From NCBI RefSeq assembly GCF_045863935.1, contig NZ_BTVP01000005.1:51810-115809 (forward strand): a DNA stretch of 64,000 nt, written 5' to 3'. Below, in pieces: positions 1-8,451 of the stretch (position 1 is its first letter; each line of letters begins with the position of its first letter). The position numbers and the translations under genes are program-made. The notes below the pieces were generated by a model. The model had not been told where the DNA came from, ran no database searches, and saw only the letters and a list, made by a program, of their open reading frames with translations. The DNA comes from Parvibaculum sp045863935. GTDB lineage: Bacteria > Pseudomonadota > Alphaproteobacteria > Parvibaculales > Parvibaculaceae.

Positions 1-501
1 CGGCGTTTCCTGCACCAAAGTCACATGCGGCTTGTCCGCATCCGCGAGCTGGGTGGCGTCTGCCGGGCGCTCGTCGCGCAACTGGCGCCGGGTGACGGCT
101 CGCCTGATCGCAAGGCCGAGAGAAAGCGGGGTGTCGATTTCGAGGGAGAGGCAATCCTCGGCGCCTGCTTCGATGGCCAGGGCCTGAAGCGCTGAATCGC
201 CTGAACCGATTGCGATGACGGGGGCATTGGGACCGAGCGAGACGACCCGGCCAAGGAAATCCAGGGCTTCGTGGCTGCCTTCGCCGATATCGATGACCAA
301 GGCATCGATACCGGGTTCGAGCAATGGCGCAATGCCATCCTCGGCGGCCGAGAAGCCGAATGAAATGGGGCCGGCTGCGCCGGAGCTCGAAAGCGTCGCG
401 AAGCTGCTGCACAGCGCCGGCGATGTGCTTACGACATGAGTGAAAAGCGCGCGCGGAGCGCGTGGGCCCCTCGTTCCGGCTGGCGAAGACCTGCTGCTCA
501 T
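1..501 (-). CDS. Receiver-like (CheY-fold) domain protein, N-terminal part, truncated by window edge
   Basis: An open frame runs from an ATG at 501 leftward without a stop to base 1, giving 167 residues of a longer protein. Residues from about 60 resemble a response-regulator receiver fold: an acidic strand ending in DALVIDIGEG, then a helix and the strand PVIAIGSGDSALQALAIEAGAEDC, whose alternation fits receiver beta4-alpha4 and the conserved AGAxDyl turn (shown here in two parts: PVIAIGSGDS and AGAEDCLSLE). The Asp in VIDIGE sits where the phospho-acceptor is expected, but I see no N-terminal acidic pair and no clear conserved Lys, so it may be a degenerate receiver. The output domain lies outside the window. 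The first 30 residues are low-complexity and the true start could be further in. Confidence 0.55.
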   Translation of the reverse strand, partial: MSSRSSPAGTRGPRAPRALFTHVVSTSPALCSSFATLSSSGAAGPISFGFSAAEDGIAPLLEPGIDALVIDIGEGSHEALDFLGRVVSLGPNAPVIAIGSGDSALQALAIEAGAEDCLSLEIDTPLSLGLAIRRAVTRRQLRDERPADATQLADADKPHVTLVQETP

Positions 502-959
502 TGCGATGCCCGAACGTGCCAAGGTCAAACCCATTTCCAAGCCCCCCTGGGCCCCAGAACCAAACTCATATAGGCCGACTGAGGCGGCTTTTAGCCGCGT
601 GAGTTAACGATCCGATTCTTTGGTAAACAGAAGGTAAAGGAGGCGCTTATTTTGTGGGTGGCAGGGCGGCGCCCCACAAGGTGGGCTCGGTGAATTAACG
701 GTGAAAACGGCGTTTTTCTGCTGGTTTTCTACAAGTCGAGCACGTCGGCGTTAACTTTCATTTTTTTGCAATCCTGGGTCCGGAAATGGTTGGGAAACTC
801 GCGTTTTTCCTCTCTTCGCGGCGGAAATTGGGCAGCGGCCGGGAAGGGTGATTCGCCCGGGAGCGAATGCTTGTGACCGGCTGGCCTATGGGCTAGGTAT
901 GCGCCCGCGCCGCAAACGGCCGAAGGCGCACCTTGAGGCCCGCCCCCAAAGGCAGACCA
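502..959. other. Intergenic region between the receiver-like gene and hisS
   Basis: This 458-bp divergent spacer must hold promoters for both flanking genes. It is richer in A+T than its surroundings (roughly 590-790) and contains three GTTAAC/ATTAAC words and a short GCGGCT/AGCCGC stem at 584-598 with no T tract. I could not assign a convincing -35/-10 pair, an RNA gene or a protein-coding frame with a ribosome-binding site. Confidence 0.5.
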
Positions 960-2480
960 ATGAGCAAGAAAGAGAAGACCTTCCGTCCCAAGGCGCGCGT
1001 GCCGAAGGGGCTTCGCGACATGCCTGCGGCGCTGGTGCGCGCGGAGCAGAGGATGCTTGCGCGCATTCGCGAGGTCTATGAGCGCTACGGCTTCGACCCG
1101 CTCGAAACCTCGGCTATCGAATATGCCGATGCGCTTGGCAAGTTCCTGCCCGACGAAGACCGGCCGAACGAAGGCGTCTTTTCCTTTCAGGACGATGATG
1201 AGCAGTGGCTGTCGCTGCGCTATGACCTGACCGCGCCGCTCGCGCGCTATGTCGCCGAGAACTACGACGCGCTGCCGAAGCCCTTCCGCCGCTACCAGAC
1301 GGGTCCGGTCTGGCGGAACGAAAAGCCGGGACCGGGCCGTTATCGCCAGTTCACGCAGTTCGATGCCGACACGGTGGCGGCGCCGGGCGTCGCCGCCGAT
1401 GCCGAAATGTGCATGATGGGCGCCGACTGCCTCGAGGCGCTCGGTATACCGCGCGGCAGCTATCGCATCCGCGCGAACAACCGGAAAGTGCTCGATGGTC
1501 TGCTGGAGACAATCGGGCTCGACGGCGAGCCGGGCAGCGCCACCTACATGACGGTGCTGCGCGCCATCGACAAATACGACCGCCTCGGCCGCAAGGGCGT
1601 CGAGCTGCTCCTCGGGCCCGGCCGCAAGGACGAATCCGGCGACTTCACGAAAGGGGCCGGACTTTCGCCGTCTCAGACAACGGCGGTGCTCGATTACGTG
1701 GAGTCGGGCGTTGGCGAGGGCTCGACCGACCGCAACATCGTTCTTGAGGGGTGGCGCAAGGTCGTCGGCGAAAGCGCAATCGGCCGCGCGGGCATCGACG
1801 AGCTTGCCGAAATGGACGCGCTCTTCACGGCAGCGGGTTACGGCACGGACCGGATCGAGTTCAACTCATGGATCGTGCGCGGCCTCGGCTATTACACCGG
1901 CCCTGTTTTCGAATCCGATCTCCTGTTCGAGGTGAAGGACGAGAAGGGCAATCCGGTGCGCTTCGGCTCCGTGGGGTCGGGCGGGCGCTATGACGGGCTC
2001 GTTGAGCGCTTCAAGGGTGTGAAGGTACCTGCAACCGGCTTCTCGATCGGTGTGAGCCGGCTTCAGTCCGCGCTCGAACTGCTTGGTAAGCTCGATGTGG
2101 AGGATGTGACCGCGCCCGTCGTCGTCCTGACGCTCGATGCTGCCAATATGGCGGACTACCAGACGATGGTCTCGGAACTCCGCAATGCGGGCATCCGCGC
2201 CGAGCTTTATCTCGGCGGCTCGGGCATGAAAGCGCAGCTCAAATATGCCGACAAGCGAGGCGCGCCGATCGCCGTCATCGAGGGCGAAGACGAGCGCGCG
2301 AAAGGCGAAATCACGCTGAAGGACCTGATCCTCGGCGCGCAGATATCGAAAGAGATCGAAGACAACGCCGCCTGGCGCGAGGGTCAGCCGGCACAGGTTT
2401 CCGTGCCGCGTGCGCGGCTCGTCGAAGAGGTCGTCTCGATGCTTGCCCGGCATCGCCCCCGCCTGGACCATCACGGCTGA
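960..2480 (+). CDS. hisS: Histidyl-tRNA synthetase
   Basis: Class II aminoacyl-tRNA synthetase charging tRNA-His in the cytoplasm, 506 aa from the ATG at 960. Motif 2 is visible at about residues 114-130 as GPVWRNEKPGPGRYRQF, the histidine-specific stretch as RGLGYYTGPVFE near 305-316, and GSGGRYDGLV near 336-346. The C-terminal 90 residues look like the anticodon-binding domain. It is longer than the roughly 420-aa enterobacterial enzyme, and the EKPGPGRYRQF form of motif 2 is the type known from alphaproteobacteria whose tRNA-His recognition has diverged. An upstream in-frame ATG at 933 would add nine residues without homology. hisZ and hisG follow on the same strand. Confidence 0.96.
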   Translation: MSKKEKTFRPKARVPKGLRDMPAALVRAEQRMLARIREVYERYGFDPLETSAIEYADALGKFLPDEDRPNEGVFSFQDDDEQWLSLRYDLTAPLARYVAENYDALPKPFRRYQTGPVWRNEKPGPGRYRQFTQFDADTVAAPGVAADAEMCMMGADCLEALGIPRGSYRIRANNRKVLDGLLETIGLDGEPGSATYMTVLRAIDKYDRLGRKGVELLLGPGRKDESGDFTKGAGLSPSQTTAVLDYVESGVGEGSTDRNIVLEGWRKVVGESAIGRAGIDELAEMDALFTAAGYGTDRIEFNSWIVRGLGYYTGPVFESDLLFEVKDEKGNPVRFGSVGSGGRYDGLVERFKGVKVPATGFSIGVSRLQSALELLGKLDVEDVTAPVVVLTLDAANMADYQTMVSELRNAGIRAELYLGGSGMKAQLKYADKRGAPIAVIEGEDERAKGEITLKDLILGAQISKEIEDNAAWREGQPAQVSVPRARLVEEVVSMLARHRPRLDHHG

Positions 2481-2571
2481 CCGCCGCAATCACTCCTGTC
2501 TCGATATTTACCATTTTCATGCTAGATAAGGCCCGGTCCGGAAGGTCCGGCGGGGCCGGGAAGTATTCGAT

Positions 2572-3750
2572 ATGTCATCTGAACCTATGGCAGCACTGGA
2601 TGGAGAGAGCCTGCGCGCGCGGGAAGCGCTCGGCGCGTCTGTGCGCAGCGGCTTCGAGAAGGCCGGCTATGCGCCCGTTTCGGCGCCCTCGCTGCAGCCC
2701 GCCGACATCTTCCTCGACATGTCCGGCGAGGACATCCGCCGCCGCATGTACGTCTTTGCGGACCCGGCAGGGGACGAGCTCTGCCTGCGTCCGGAACTGA
2801 CGATCCCCGTTTGCCGCCTCTACCTCGAAAGCGCTGGCGGCGCGCAGAAGCTTTGCTCACTCGGCCCGGTCTACCGGTATCAGCAACGGGGTTCGGCGAA
2901 GCTTCGGGAGTTCACGCAGGCCGGCCTCGAATGTCTCGGCGCGGACGACGCGGAAGCGGCAGACGCCGAAGTGATCTCGCTTGCCGCTCGCGCGCTGGCC
3001 GATGCGGGCCTGGAGAGCTACGGGATTGAGATGGGCGATCTCGCGCTCTTCGACGCCTTGATCGATGCGTTGGACCTGCCCTCCGGCTGGCGCTCGCGAC
3101 TGAAGCGCCACTTTTGGCGGCCGGACTATTTCCGGGAATTGCTGGACCGGTTGGAAGCGGGTGAAACCGGTGAGGAGACCAGTGATCGGCAGGCTCTCAT
3201 CTCCGCCATCGCAGGCCTCGACGAGGCACAGGCGAAGGACGTGATCGAGGATGTGCTGAAGCTCGCGGGCATCGCGCCCGTCGGTGGTCGCACGGTGGAG
3301 GAAGTGGCGGAGCGGCTCATCGAGCAGGCCGAGCTTGCCTCGTCGAGCGTCCCGAAAGCCGCGACGAAGCTGATCTCGGATTTCCTGGCTGTCTCGGGCG
3401 CGCCGCAGGACGCGATCGCCCGTGTGCGTGCATTGGCGAAAAGCGCAGGTGTCTCCATCGAACCCGCCATTGCGCGCTTCGAGCGACGAATGGAGCTTGT
3501 TGCGAAGAGGGGCCTCGACCTCTCTCGCGCGCATTTCGCCACCGGCTTCGGTCGCAACATGGCGTACTACACGGGCTTCGTTTTCGAGTTCCGGGTGGAT
3601 GCACTCGGTGCGGACGCGATGATCTGTGGCGGTGGCCGCTATGACGATCTGCTCTCGGCTCTCGGCGCCGGGAAGCCCGTGCCGGCTGTCGGTTGTGCTG
3701 TCGGCATCGAACGGCTGCTCGCGGCAGTCGCGAGGGAGAAGGGCCAATGA
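2572..3750 (+). CDS. hisZ: ATP phosphoribosyltransferase regulatory subunit
   Basis: A 392-aa HisRS paralogue that cannot charge tRNA and instead forms a complex with HisG in the first step of histidine biosynthesis. It keeps the class II core, seen as RPELTIPVCRLY, GPVYRYQQRGSAKLREF and, near the end, ICGGGRYDDLL, but lacks the C-terminal anticodon-binding domain. It lies 91 bp after hisS and its stop codon overlaps the hisG start (ATGA at 3747-3750), which supports translational coupling of the two subunits. Assignment as HisZ rather than a second HisRS rests on the missing C-terminal domain and the adjacency to hisG. Confidence 0.93.
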   Translation: MSSEPMAALDGESLRAREALGASVRSGFEKAGYAPVSAPSLQPADIFLDMSGEDIRRRMYVFADPAGDELCLRPELTIPVCRLYLESAGGAQKLCSLGPVYRYQQRGSAKLREFTQAGLECLGADDAEAADAEVISLAARALADAGLESYGIEMGDLALFDALIDALDLPSGWRSRLKRHFWRPDYFRELLDRLEAGETGEETSDRQALISAIAGLDEAQAKDVIEDVLKLAGIAPVGGRTVEEVAERLIEQAELASSSVPKAATKLISDFLAVSGAPQDAIARVRALAKSAGVSIEPAIARFERRMELVAKRGLDLSRAHFATGFGRNMAYYTGFVFEFRVDALGADAMICGGGRYDDLLSALGAGKPVPAVGCAVGIERLLAAVAREKGQ

Positions 3751-4727
3751 GCGGAAAACTCGTGATCGGCCTTCCCTCGAAAGGCAGACTTCAGGAGAAC
3801 GCGACTGCCTTCTTCGCCCGGGCGGGCCTCAAGGTGCGCCAGGATGGCGGACGAGGCTACACCGGCCGCCTCGACGGTATCGCAAATGTCGAGATCGCCT
3901 TCCTTTCGGCGTCGGAAATCGCAGGTCAGCTCGAGCAAGGGCTGATCCACCTTGGGGTGACGGGTGAGGACCTGATCCGCGAGAAGCTGTCCGCCCCCGA
4001 GCGCGATATTGAGATGTTGCTGCCGCTCGGCTTCGGTCACGCGGACGTCGTCGTCGCCGTGCCGCAGAGCTGGATCGATGTCGCCTCGATGGCGGACCTC
4101 GATGACGTCGCGCTCGCCTTCCACAGGAAGCGCGGGCGCAGGCTTCGCGTCGCCACCAAGTATTTCAACCTGACACGGCGCTTCTTCGCCGAGCACGGGC
4201 TCACGGACTACCGCATCGTCGAAAGCCTCGGCGCCACAGAGGGTGCGCCGGCGGCCGGTACGGCGGAAGTGATTGTCGATATCACGTCGACGGGAGCGAC
4301 GCTGGCGGCGAACAATCTGAAAGTGCTCGATGACGGTACGATCTTGCAGAGCCAGGCAAACCTCGTCGCAAGTCTCGGTGCGGAATGGAGCGAGACGGCG
4401 CTCGCCGCCGCCGGTGAAATTCTCGATCGTGTTTCGGCGCAGGCGCGCGCCGCGAAGGTCGTGGAAGTGCGCTTTGCGAGCGGGGCGGACGATGTCGTGC
4501 TGATCGACGAAATCACGAACCGTTTCGGAGTGATGCTGCCTTTCGGCAACGGCGCCGTGACGCCGGTGCGCATTGCTCACTGCCCGGAAGCAAACCTCTA
4601 CGATCTCGTGTCCTTCCTTTACGCAGAGGGTCGCGAAACGGTGACAGCTGCCCGCGCGGATTATGTGTTCGAGGCGAAGAACCCGCTCCGCGAAAGGCTA
4701 ACCACGCGCCTTCACGGAAAAGACTGA
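3747..4727 (+). CDS. hisG: ATP phosphoribosyltransferase catalytic subunit
   Basis: Condenses ATP and PRPP to phosphoribosyl-ATP, the committed step of histidine synthesis. The start overlaps the hisZ stop by four bases. At 326 aa it begins KLVIGLPSKGRLQENA and carries the PRPP-binding signature as EVIVDITSTGATLAANNL at about residues 172-189. The length is closer to the long, self-regulated HisG form than to the roughly 210-aa short form that normally depends on HisZ, although hisZ is directly upstream. The residues after about 220 could be a retained regulatory-type domain. Confidence 0.95.
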   Translation: MSGKLVIGLPSKGRLQENATAFFARAGLKVRQDGGRGYTGRLDGIANVEIAFLSASEIAGQLEQGLIHLGVTGEDLIREKLSAPERDIEMLLPLGFGHADVVVAVPQSWIDVASMADLDDVALAFHRKRGRRLRVATKYFNLTRRFFAEHGLTDYRIVESLGATEGAPAAGTAEVIVDITSTGATLAANNLKVLDDGTILQSQANLVASLGAEWSETALAAAGEILDRVSAQARAAKVVEVRFASGADDVVLIDEITNRFGVMLPFGNGAVTPVRIAHCPEANLYDLVSFLYAEGRETVTAARADYVFEAKNPLRERLTTRLHGKD

Positions 4728-4733
4728 GCGATC

Positions 4734-5483
4734 ATGACTCCGACCCTTGCCGCCATCACCGCCATCGTCGTCGTGGTGACGGCAACGCTTTCCGGCATCT
4801 TCGGGATGGCGGGCGGCATGATCCTCATGGCCTTCCTCACCTTCGCCTATTCGGTGGGGGCGGCAATGATGCTGCATGGCGTGACGCAGGCCGTGTCGAA
4901 CGGATATCGCGCCGTCATCAACCGCAGCGACATCGTCTGGTGGCTCGTCGCGACCAACATGGCGGGCTCGCTCGCCGCGCTCGTGCTCTTCATGCTGGTG
5001 AGTTTCGTGCCGGACAAGGCCACGGTCTATCTGGTGCTCGGCGCCATTCCCTTCGTGGCCTTCTCGATTCCGAAAAGTTGGGGCCTCGACATCACGAAGC
5101 CTTTCGTCGCGCCTGTCTGCGGCTTTGTGGTGACGGCTCTTACGCTTACGGCGGGCGTTGCCGGGCCTATTCTCGACGTTTTCTTCGTACGCAGTCCTCT
5201 AACGCGCCATCAGATCGTCGCAACCAAGGCCGTGACGCAGACGCTGCAGCACCTGACGAAGCTTCTCTATTTCGGGGTCCTGGCGGCACATCTCCTGCCT
5301 GCCGCGGACCTGCCTTGGTGGATTTATGTGATGGTGGCGCCGCTCGCCATGCTCGGCACGACTTTCGGAAAAATGCTGCTCGACCGTATGAATGACGGCC
5401 AGTTCAAGAGCTGGAGCCGCTATATCCTCTTCGTGCTTGGTGCGTTTCTCCTCTGGCGCGGGGTATCGCTGCTACTGGTTTGA
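4734..5483 (+). CDS. TauE/SafE family membrane permease
   Basis: A 249-aa integral membrane protein of the TauE/SafE (formerly DUF81) family, whose members export sulfite, sulfoacetate or related organic anions. The N-terminal helix ends in SGIFGMAGGMILM, the glycine-rich family hallmark, followed by about seven further hydrophobic segments and a repeat of the fold in the second half (TAGVAGPILDVFF). It starts 6 bp after hisG, so it may be co-transcribed with the his genes, but nothing in the sequence ties it to histidine. The substrate is not predictable. Its 3' end overlaps the convergent SDR gene by 12 bp. Confidence 0.85.
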   Translation: MTPTLAAITAIVVVVTATLSGIFGMAGGMILMAFLTFAYSVGAAMMLHGVTQAVSNGYRAVINRSDIVWWLVATNMAGSLAALVLFMLVSFVPDKATVYLVLGAIPFVAFSIPKSWGLDITKPFVAPVCGFVVTALTLTAGVAGPILDVFFVRSPLTRHQIVATKAVTQTLQHLTKLLYFGVLAAHLLPAADLPWWIYVMVAPLAMLGTTFGKMLLDRMNDGQFKSWSRYILFVLGAFLLWRGVSLLLV

Positions 5484-6281
5484 GAAGCCCTTGCGCGCGA
5501 GGAATTTGCGCCGCCCCTGCTCGCCGATCTTCTCCATGAGCGGAAGAAGAGGGCGGATCATCCAGGGGAACGAGCCGAAGAAGCGCGCGGTCAGGCTCGC
5601 GCTCCATGGCGAATAGATTTCGAGCCTGCCTGTGTCGATCGCTTTCAGCGTCGCATTCGCGATGTCGTCGGCGGTCATCACCTTGTCGATGAAGTTCAGT
5701 ACCGAGCCGCCATGAAGGGCTTCGTGATGCAGCATGGGTGTGTCGACGGCGGCGGGATAGACGCCGGATACTTTCACCCCGAAGGGTGCAAGCTCCTGAT
5801 GAAATCCGCAGAGAAATCCGCGAAGCCCGAACTTCGAGGCGGAATAGATGGCGCTGTCTTTGAGCGATATCACTCCGCCGAGTGAGACGGTCGCAACCAT
5901 CGCTCCCCTGCGCCGCGCGATCATCTGCGGTGCAGCGGCGCGCATGAGGCGGATGGGCGCGCGGAGATTCACCTCGAGGTGAAGGTCGAGCGCGGATTGA
6001 TCGATATCGGCGGCCGCGCCTGGCACGATGACACCGGCATTGTTGACGAGGACGTCGAGGTCGGCCATATCCCCGCACAACCGGCCGCAGAGCCGCTCCA
6101 CCTCGTCGCGGGAGGAAAGGTCGCACACGAGCTTCTCCGATCCCGAAGAGAGGGTTGCGGCCAAGGCATCGAGAGGCGCCATATCCCGGTCGACAAGAAC
6201 AAGTTCGTAGCCGCGGAGATCGAGAGCGCGGGCGATTGCGCCGCCTATCCCGCCCCCCGCGCCTGTGATGAGCGCCTTCAT
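5472..6281 (-). CDS. Short-chain dehydrogenase/reductase
   Basis: A 269-aa classical SDR that should interconvert an alcohol and a ketone with NAD(P). The Rossmann motif is ITGAGGGIGGAIARAL at the N-terminus, NNAG occurs near residue 80, and the catalytic Tyr-Lys pair is in IYSASKFGLRGF near 148. The chosen ATG at 6281 starts exactly at MKALITGAG; a longer frame adds eleven residues. It lies 2 bp downstream of the flavin monooxygenase gene in the same orientation, which suggests that the two act in sequence on one substrate, for example oxygenation and alcohol/ketone conversion. The C-terminal 40 residues are basic and hydrophobic, as in membrane-associated SDRs. Confidence 0.88.
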   Translation of the reverse strand: MKALITGAGGGIGGAIARALDLRGYELVLVDRDMAPLDALAATLSSGSEKLVCDLSSRDEVERLCGRLCGDMADLDVLVNNAGVIVPGAAADIDQSALDLHLEVNLRAPIRLMRAAAPQMIARRRGAMVATVSLGGVISLKDSAIYSASKFGLRGFLCGFHQELAPFGVKVSGVYPAAVDTPMLHHEALHGGSVLNFIDKVMTADDIANATLKAIDTGRLEIYSPWSASLTARFFGSFPWMIRPLLPLMEKIGEQGRRKFLARKGFSNQ

Positions 6282-6283
6282 GC

Positions 6284-7657
6284 TTATGCGGCCTTCCGGG
6301 CGCTGGCGATGCACAGATTGTCAAAGCAGCCATCATCGAGGTCGTTCCAGCCCAGGCGCTTGCGGATGCGTTTCATCTGCTTGCGATAGGCGTCGATCTC
6401 GACATAGGTCGCATGCCGTGACGATCCGACGAACTTGATGCCGCCGGAAAGGTCCGGCCGGTCGTTCACGATGAGCCGGTTTGCCGCTTCCGCTTCCTTG
6501 CCGCCTTTCGCGCGGGCGAGGATCGTGCGGGCGATGAGATCGGCCATCTCATCGAAAAGCTTGTAGGCGCCGCCATTGGTTTCCATGAAACCGAGCGAAT
6601 AGAGCGTCGGATGCTCGCGGCTGAAAAGGTTCATGTAGAGGTCCGGCCTGCCTTCCTTCCAGGTGAAGAGGGAAGGATCGACATAAGGCACCTTCCATGT
6701 ATAGCCCGTGGCACAGATGACGAGGTCGATCTCTTCCGACGTACCGTCCTTGAAGTGAACTGTCTTTCCCTCGAAACGTGCAACATCCGGCTTCGCCTTG
6801 ATATCGCCGTGACCGAGATAGTGGAGGAGCTGCGTATTCAGGATCGGGTGGGTTTCGAAGAGCCTATGATCTGGCTTTTGCAGCCCGAGTCGTGTGAGAT
6901 CGCCGTTCAGGATACGCAGGATGACGCCGAAGATGCGTTGTGTGAGCCACATCGGCAGATGCGGCCCCTCATGCGCGACGACGTCGGCCGGAAGGCCGAA
7001 AAGATGTTTCGGCAGGAAGTGATAGCCGCGTCGGAGGCTGATGAAAGCTGCATCCGCGCCCTTCGCCGCGTCGCATGCGATATCGCAACCCGAATTGCCG
7101 GCGCCGATGATGAGGACGCGCTTGCCTCGGAACTCGTCCATCGAGTTGAAGGTCACGGCGTGCCGCATCTCGCCGGTGAATTCGCCTGGATAATCCGGCA
7201 TCGCAGGATGCCAGTTCGTCCCGTTCGCGCAGATGAGTGAGCCGTAGCTCTTCGTTTCACCCGTCGAAAGCGTCACCCGCCAGCTTCCATCCGCCTGCAG
7301 TTCGGCTTTTTCGACCGACGTGTTGAAGCGGATGTGGTCGCGAAGCCCGTAGGCATCGGCAAAGCTCTGCATGTAGGTGTGGATCTGCCGGTTGGACGGG
7401 TAATCCGGATAATCCTCCGGCATCGGAAAGTCGTGATAGTGCGATTGGGTCTTGGACGAGATGAAATGGGCCGAATCGTAGATGGGTGAACCGGGATTGG
7501 TCCGGTCCCAGAGACCGCCGACATCCAAGTGCCGTTCATAGACCTCAAAGGGAATGCCGTGGCGCAGGAAAGTACGCGCAAGGCTCAACCCGGCCGGCCC
7601 GCCGCCAACCACACAAACCCGTCCGATGTCGCCCACAATCCGCCCCCGATAAAACAT
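6284..7657 (-). CDS. Flavin-containing monooxygenase
   Basis: A 457-aa FAD/NADPH-dependent monooxygenase of the FMO/Baeyer-Villiger group. The FAD-binding Rossmann motif is CVVGGGPAGLSLAR at residues 15-28 and the NADPH-binding one is VLIIGAGNSGCDIA near 185-198. Between them the segment PGEFTGEMRHAVTFN resembles the FMO signature FxGxxxHxxxY/W with a shortened spacing. The C-terminal ATG motif is seen as VICATGYTWKVPY near 305. It heads a two-gene operon with the SDR and is transcribed away from a TetR gene, whose product is the likely regulator. Substrate unknown; hydrocarbon or terpenoid ketones are plausible. Confidence 0.9.
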   Translation of the reverse strand: MFYRGRIVGDIGRVCVVGGGPAGLSLARTFLRHGIPFEVYERHLDVGGLWDRTNPGSPIYDSAHFISSKTQSHYHDFPMPEDYPDYPSNRQIHTYMQSFADAYGLRDHIRFNTSVEKAELQADGSWRVTLSTGETKSYGSLICANGTNWHPAMPDYPGEFTGEMRHAVTFNSMDEFRGKRVLIIGAGNSGCDIACDAAKGADAAFISLRRGYHFLPKHLFGLPADVVAHEGPHLPMWLTQRIFGVILRILNGDLTRLGLQKPDHRLFETHPILNTQLLHYLGHGDIKAKPDVARFEGKTVHFKDGTSEEIDLVICATGYTWKVPYVDPSLFTWKEGRPDLYMNLFSREHPTLYSLGFMETNGGAYKLFDEMADLIARTILARAKGGKEAEAANRLIVNDRPDLSGGIKFVGSSRHATYVEIDAYRKQMKRIRKRLGWNDLDDGCFDNLCIASARKAA

Positions 7658-7660
7658 GAA

Positions 7661-7705
7661 TAATCCTCATATTTGTGATAAGTGATAAACCCTCATATTT
7701 TCCGG
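7661..7705. promoter_or_regulatory. Candidate TetR operator region between FMO and TetR genes
   Basis: The divergent spacer carries a direct repeat CCTCATATTT at 7665-7674 and 7691-7700, and between them a tandem GTGATAAGTGATAA (7675-7688). These are the only repeated words in the AT-rich spacer and lie just upstream of the FMO start (7657). Assignment as the binding site of the divergent TetR is inference from position. Confidence 0.4.
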
Positions 7706-7734
7706 CGCAAGAGAAATTTCACCGGGATCCTTTC

Positions 7735-8355
7735 ATGGCCGCGCAAAAGACCATCCGCCGTCAGCCGACCCAGGCGCGTGCCCGTGAGCGCGTTGAACGG
7801 ATTTTGACCGCGGCCACGGAACTCATCGCCGAAACGGGAAGCGACGCCGTGCGCATGACGGAGGTGGCGGAAAGGGCGGGCGTGCCGATCGGCTCGCTCT
7901 ACCAGTATTTCCCGGACAAGCCGGCAATCCTGAGGACGCTCGCCATGCGCGTGATGGAACGCGTGCGCGACGGTCTGCGTCAGAACCTCGAAGGTGTGGA
8001 GAGCGCGGCGGATGCTATCGCGCGCATCGATGCGATTATGGTCGGCTACTACAATCTGTTCCTGACCGAACCCGTGACGCGCGACATCTGGTCGGGCACG
8101 CAATCCGACAAGGCGCTGCAGGAACTCGACATCGAAGACAGCAGGCAGAACGCGAATATCTTTGCAGCAGCGCTGAAGCCGCTCGTTGCGCCGTCTAATC
8201 ATGGCCGGCTCGAAGCAACATCCTTCCTGCTCATGCAACTCTCCGGCGCGGCGGTGCGGCTCGCGATCGCCGTGGACCGCAAGGAAGGGGACAGGCTGAT
8301 TGCGGAATACCGTCTCCTCATGCGCCGCAAACTCGAAAGCTTGCTCGCCGGTTGA
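7735..8355 (+). CDS. TetR family transcriptional regulator
   Basis: A 206-aa repressor. The N-terminal helix-turn-helix is readable as ILTAATELIAETG, then VRMTEVAERAGVPIGSLYQYF at about residues 40-60 (shown in two pieces: VRMTEVAERAGV, PIGSLYQYF). The C-terminal half is an all-helical ligand-binding domain without a recognisable subfamily. It is divergent from the FMO-SDR operon and very likely controls it. A GTG at 7675 would extend the protein by 20 residues but falls inside the repeated operator-like words, so the ATG at 7735 is preferred. Confidence 0.88.
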   Translation: MAAQKTIRRQPTQARARERVERILTAATELIAETGSDAVRMTEVAERAGVPIGSLYQYFPDKPAILRTLAMRVMERVRDGLRQNLEGVESAADAIARIDAIMVGYYNLFLTEPVTRDIWSGTQSDKALQELDIEDSRQNANIFAAALKPLVAPSNHGRLEATSFLLMQLSGAAVRLAIAVDRKEGDRLIAEYRLLMRRKLESLLAG

Positions 8356-8451
8356 ATGAAGCGTCCGCTTCCAGCTTGCCGCGAACGAAGGCGCTTCATA
8401 GACTCTCGCTCCGGTTCCAGCGATGGAGCCTTTGCAAGCGAGGTCGGGAAC

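Noticed and set aside
590..760. Several GTTAAC/ATTAAC words suggestive of CtrA half-sites
   Set aside because: No pair shows the TTAA-N7-TTAA spacing, and such words are expected by chance in the AT-rich part of this spacer.
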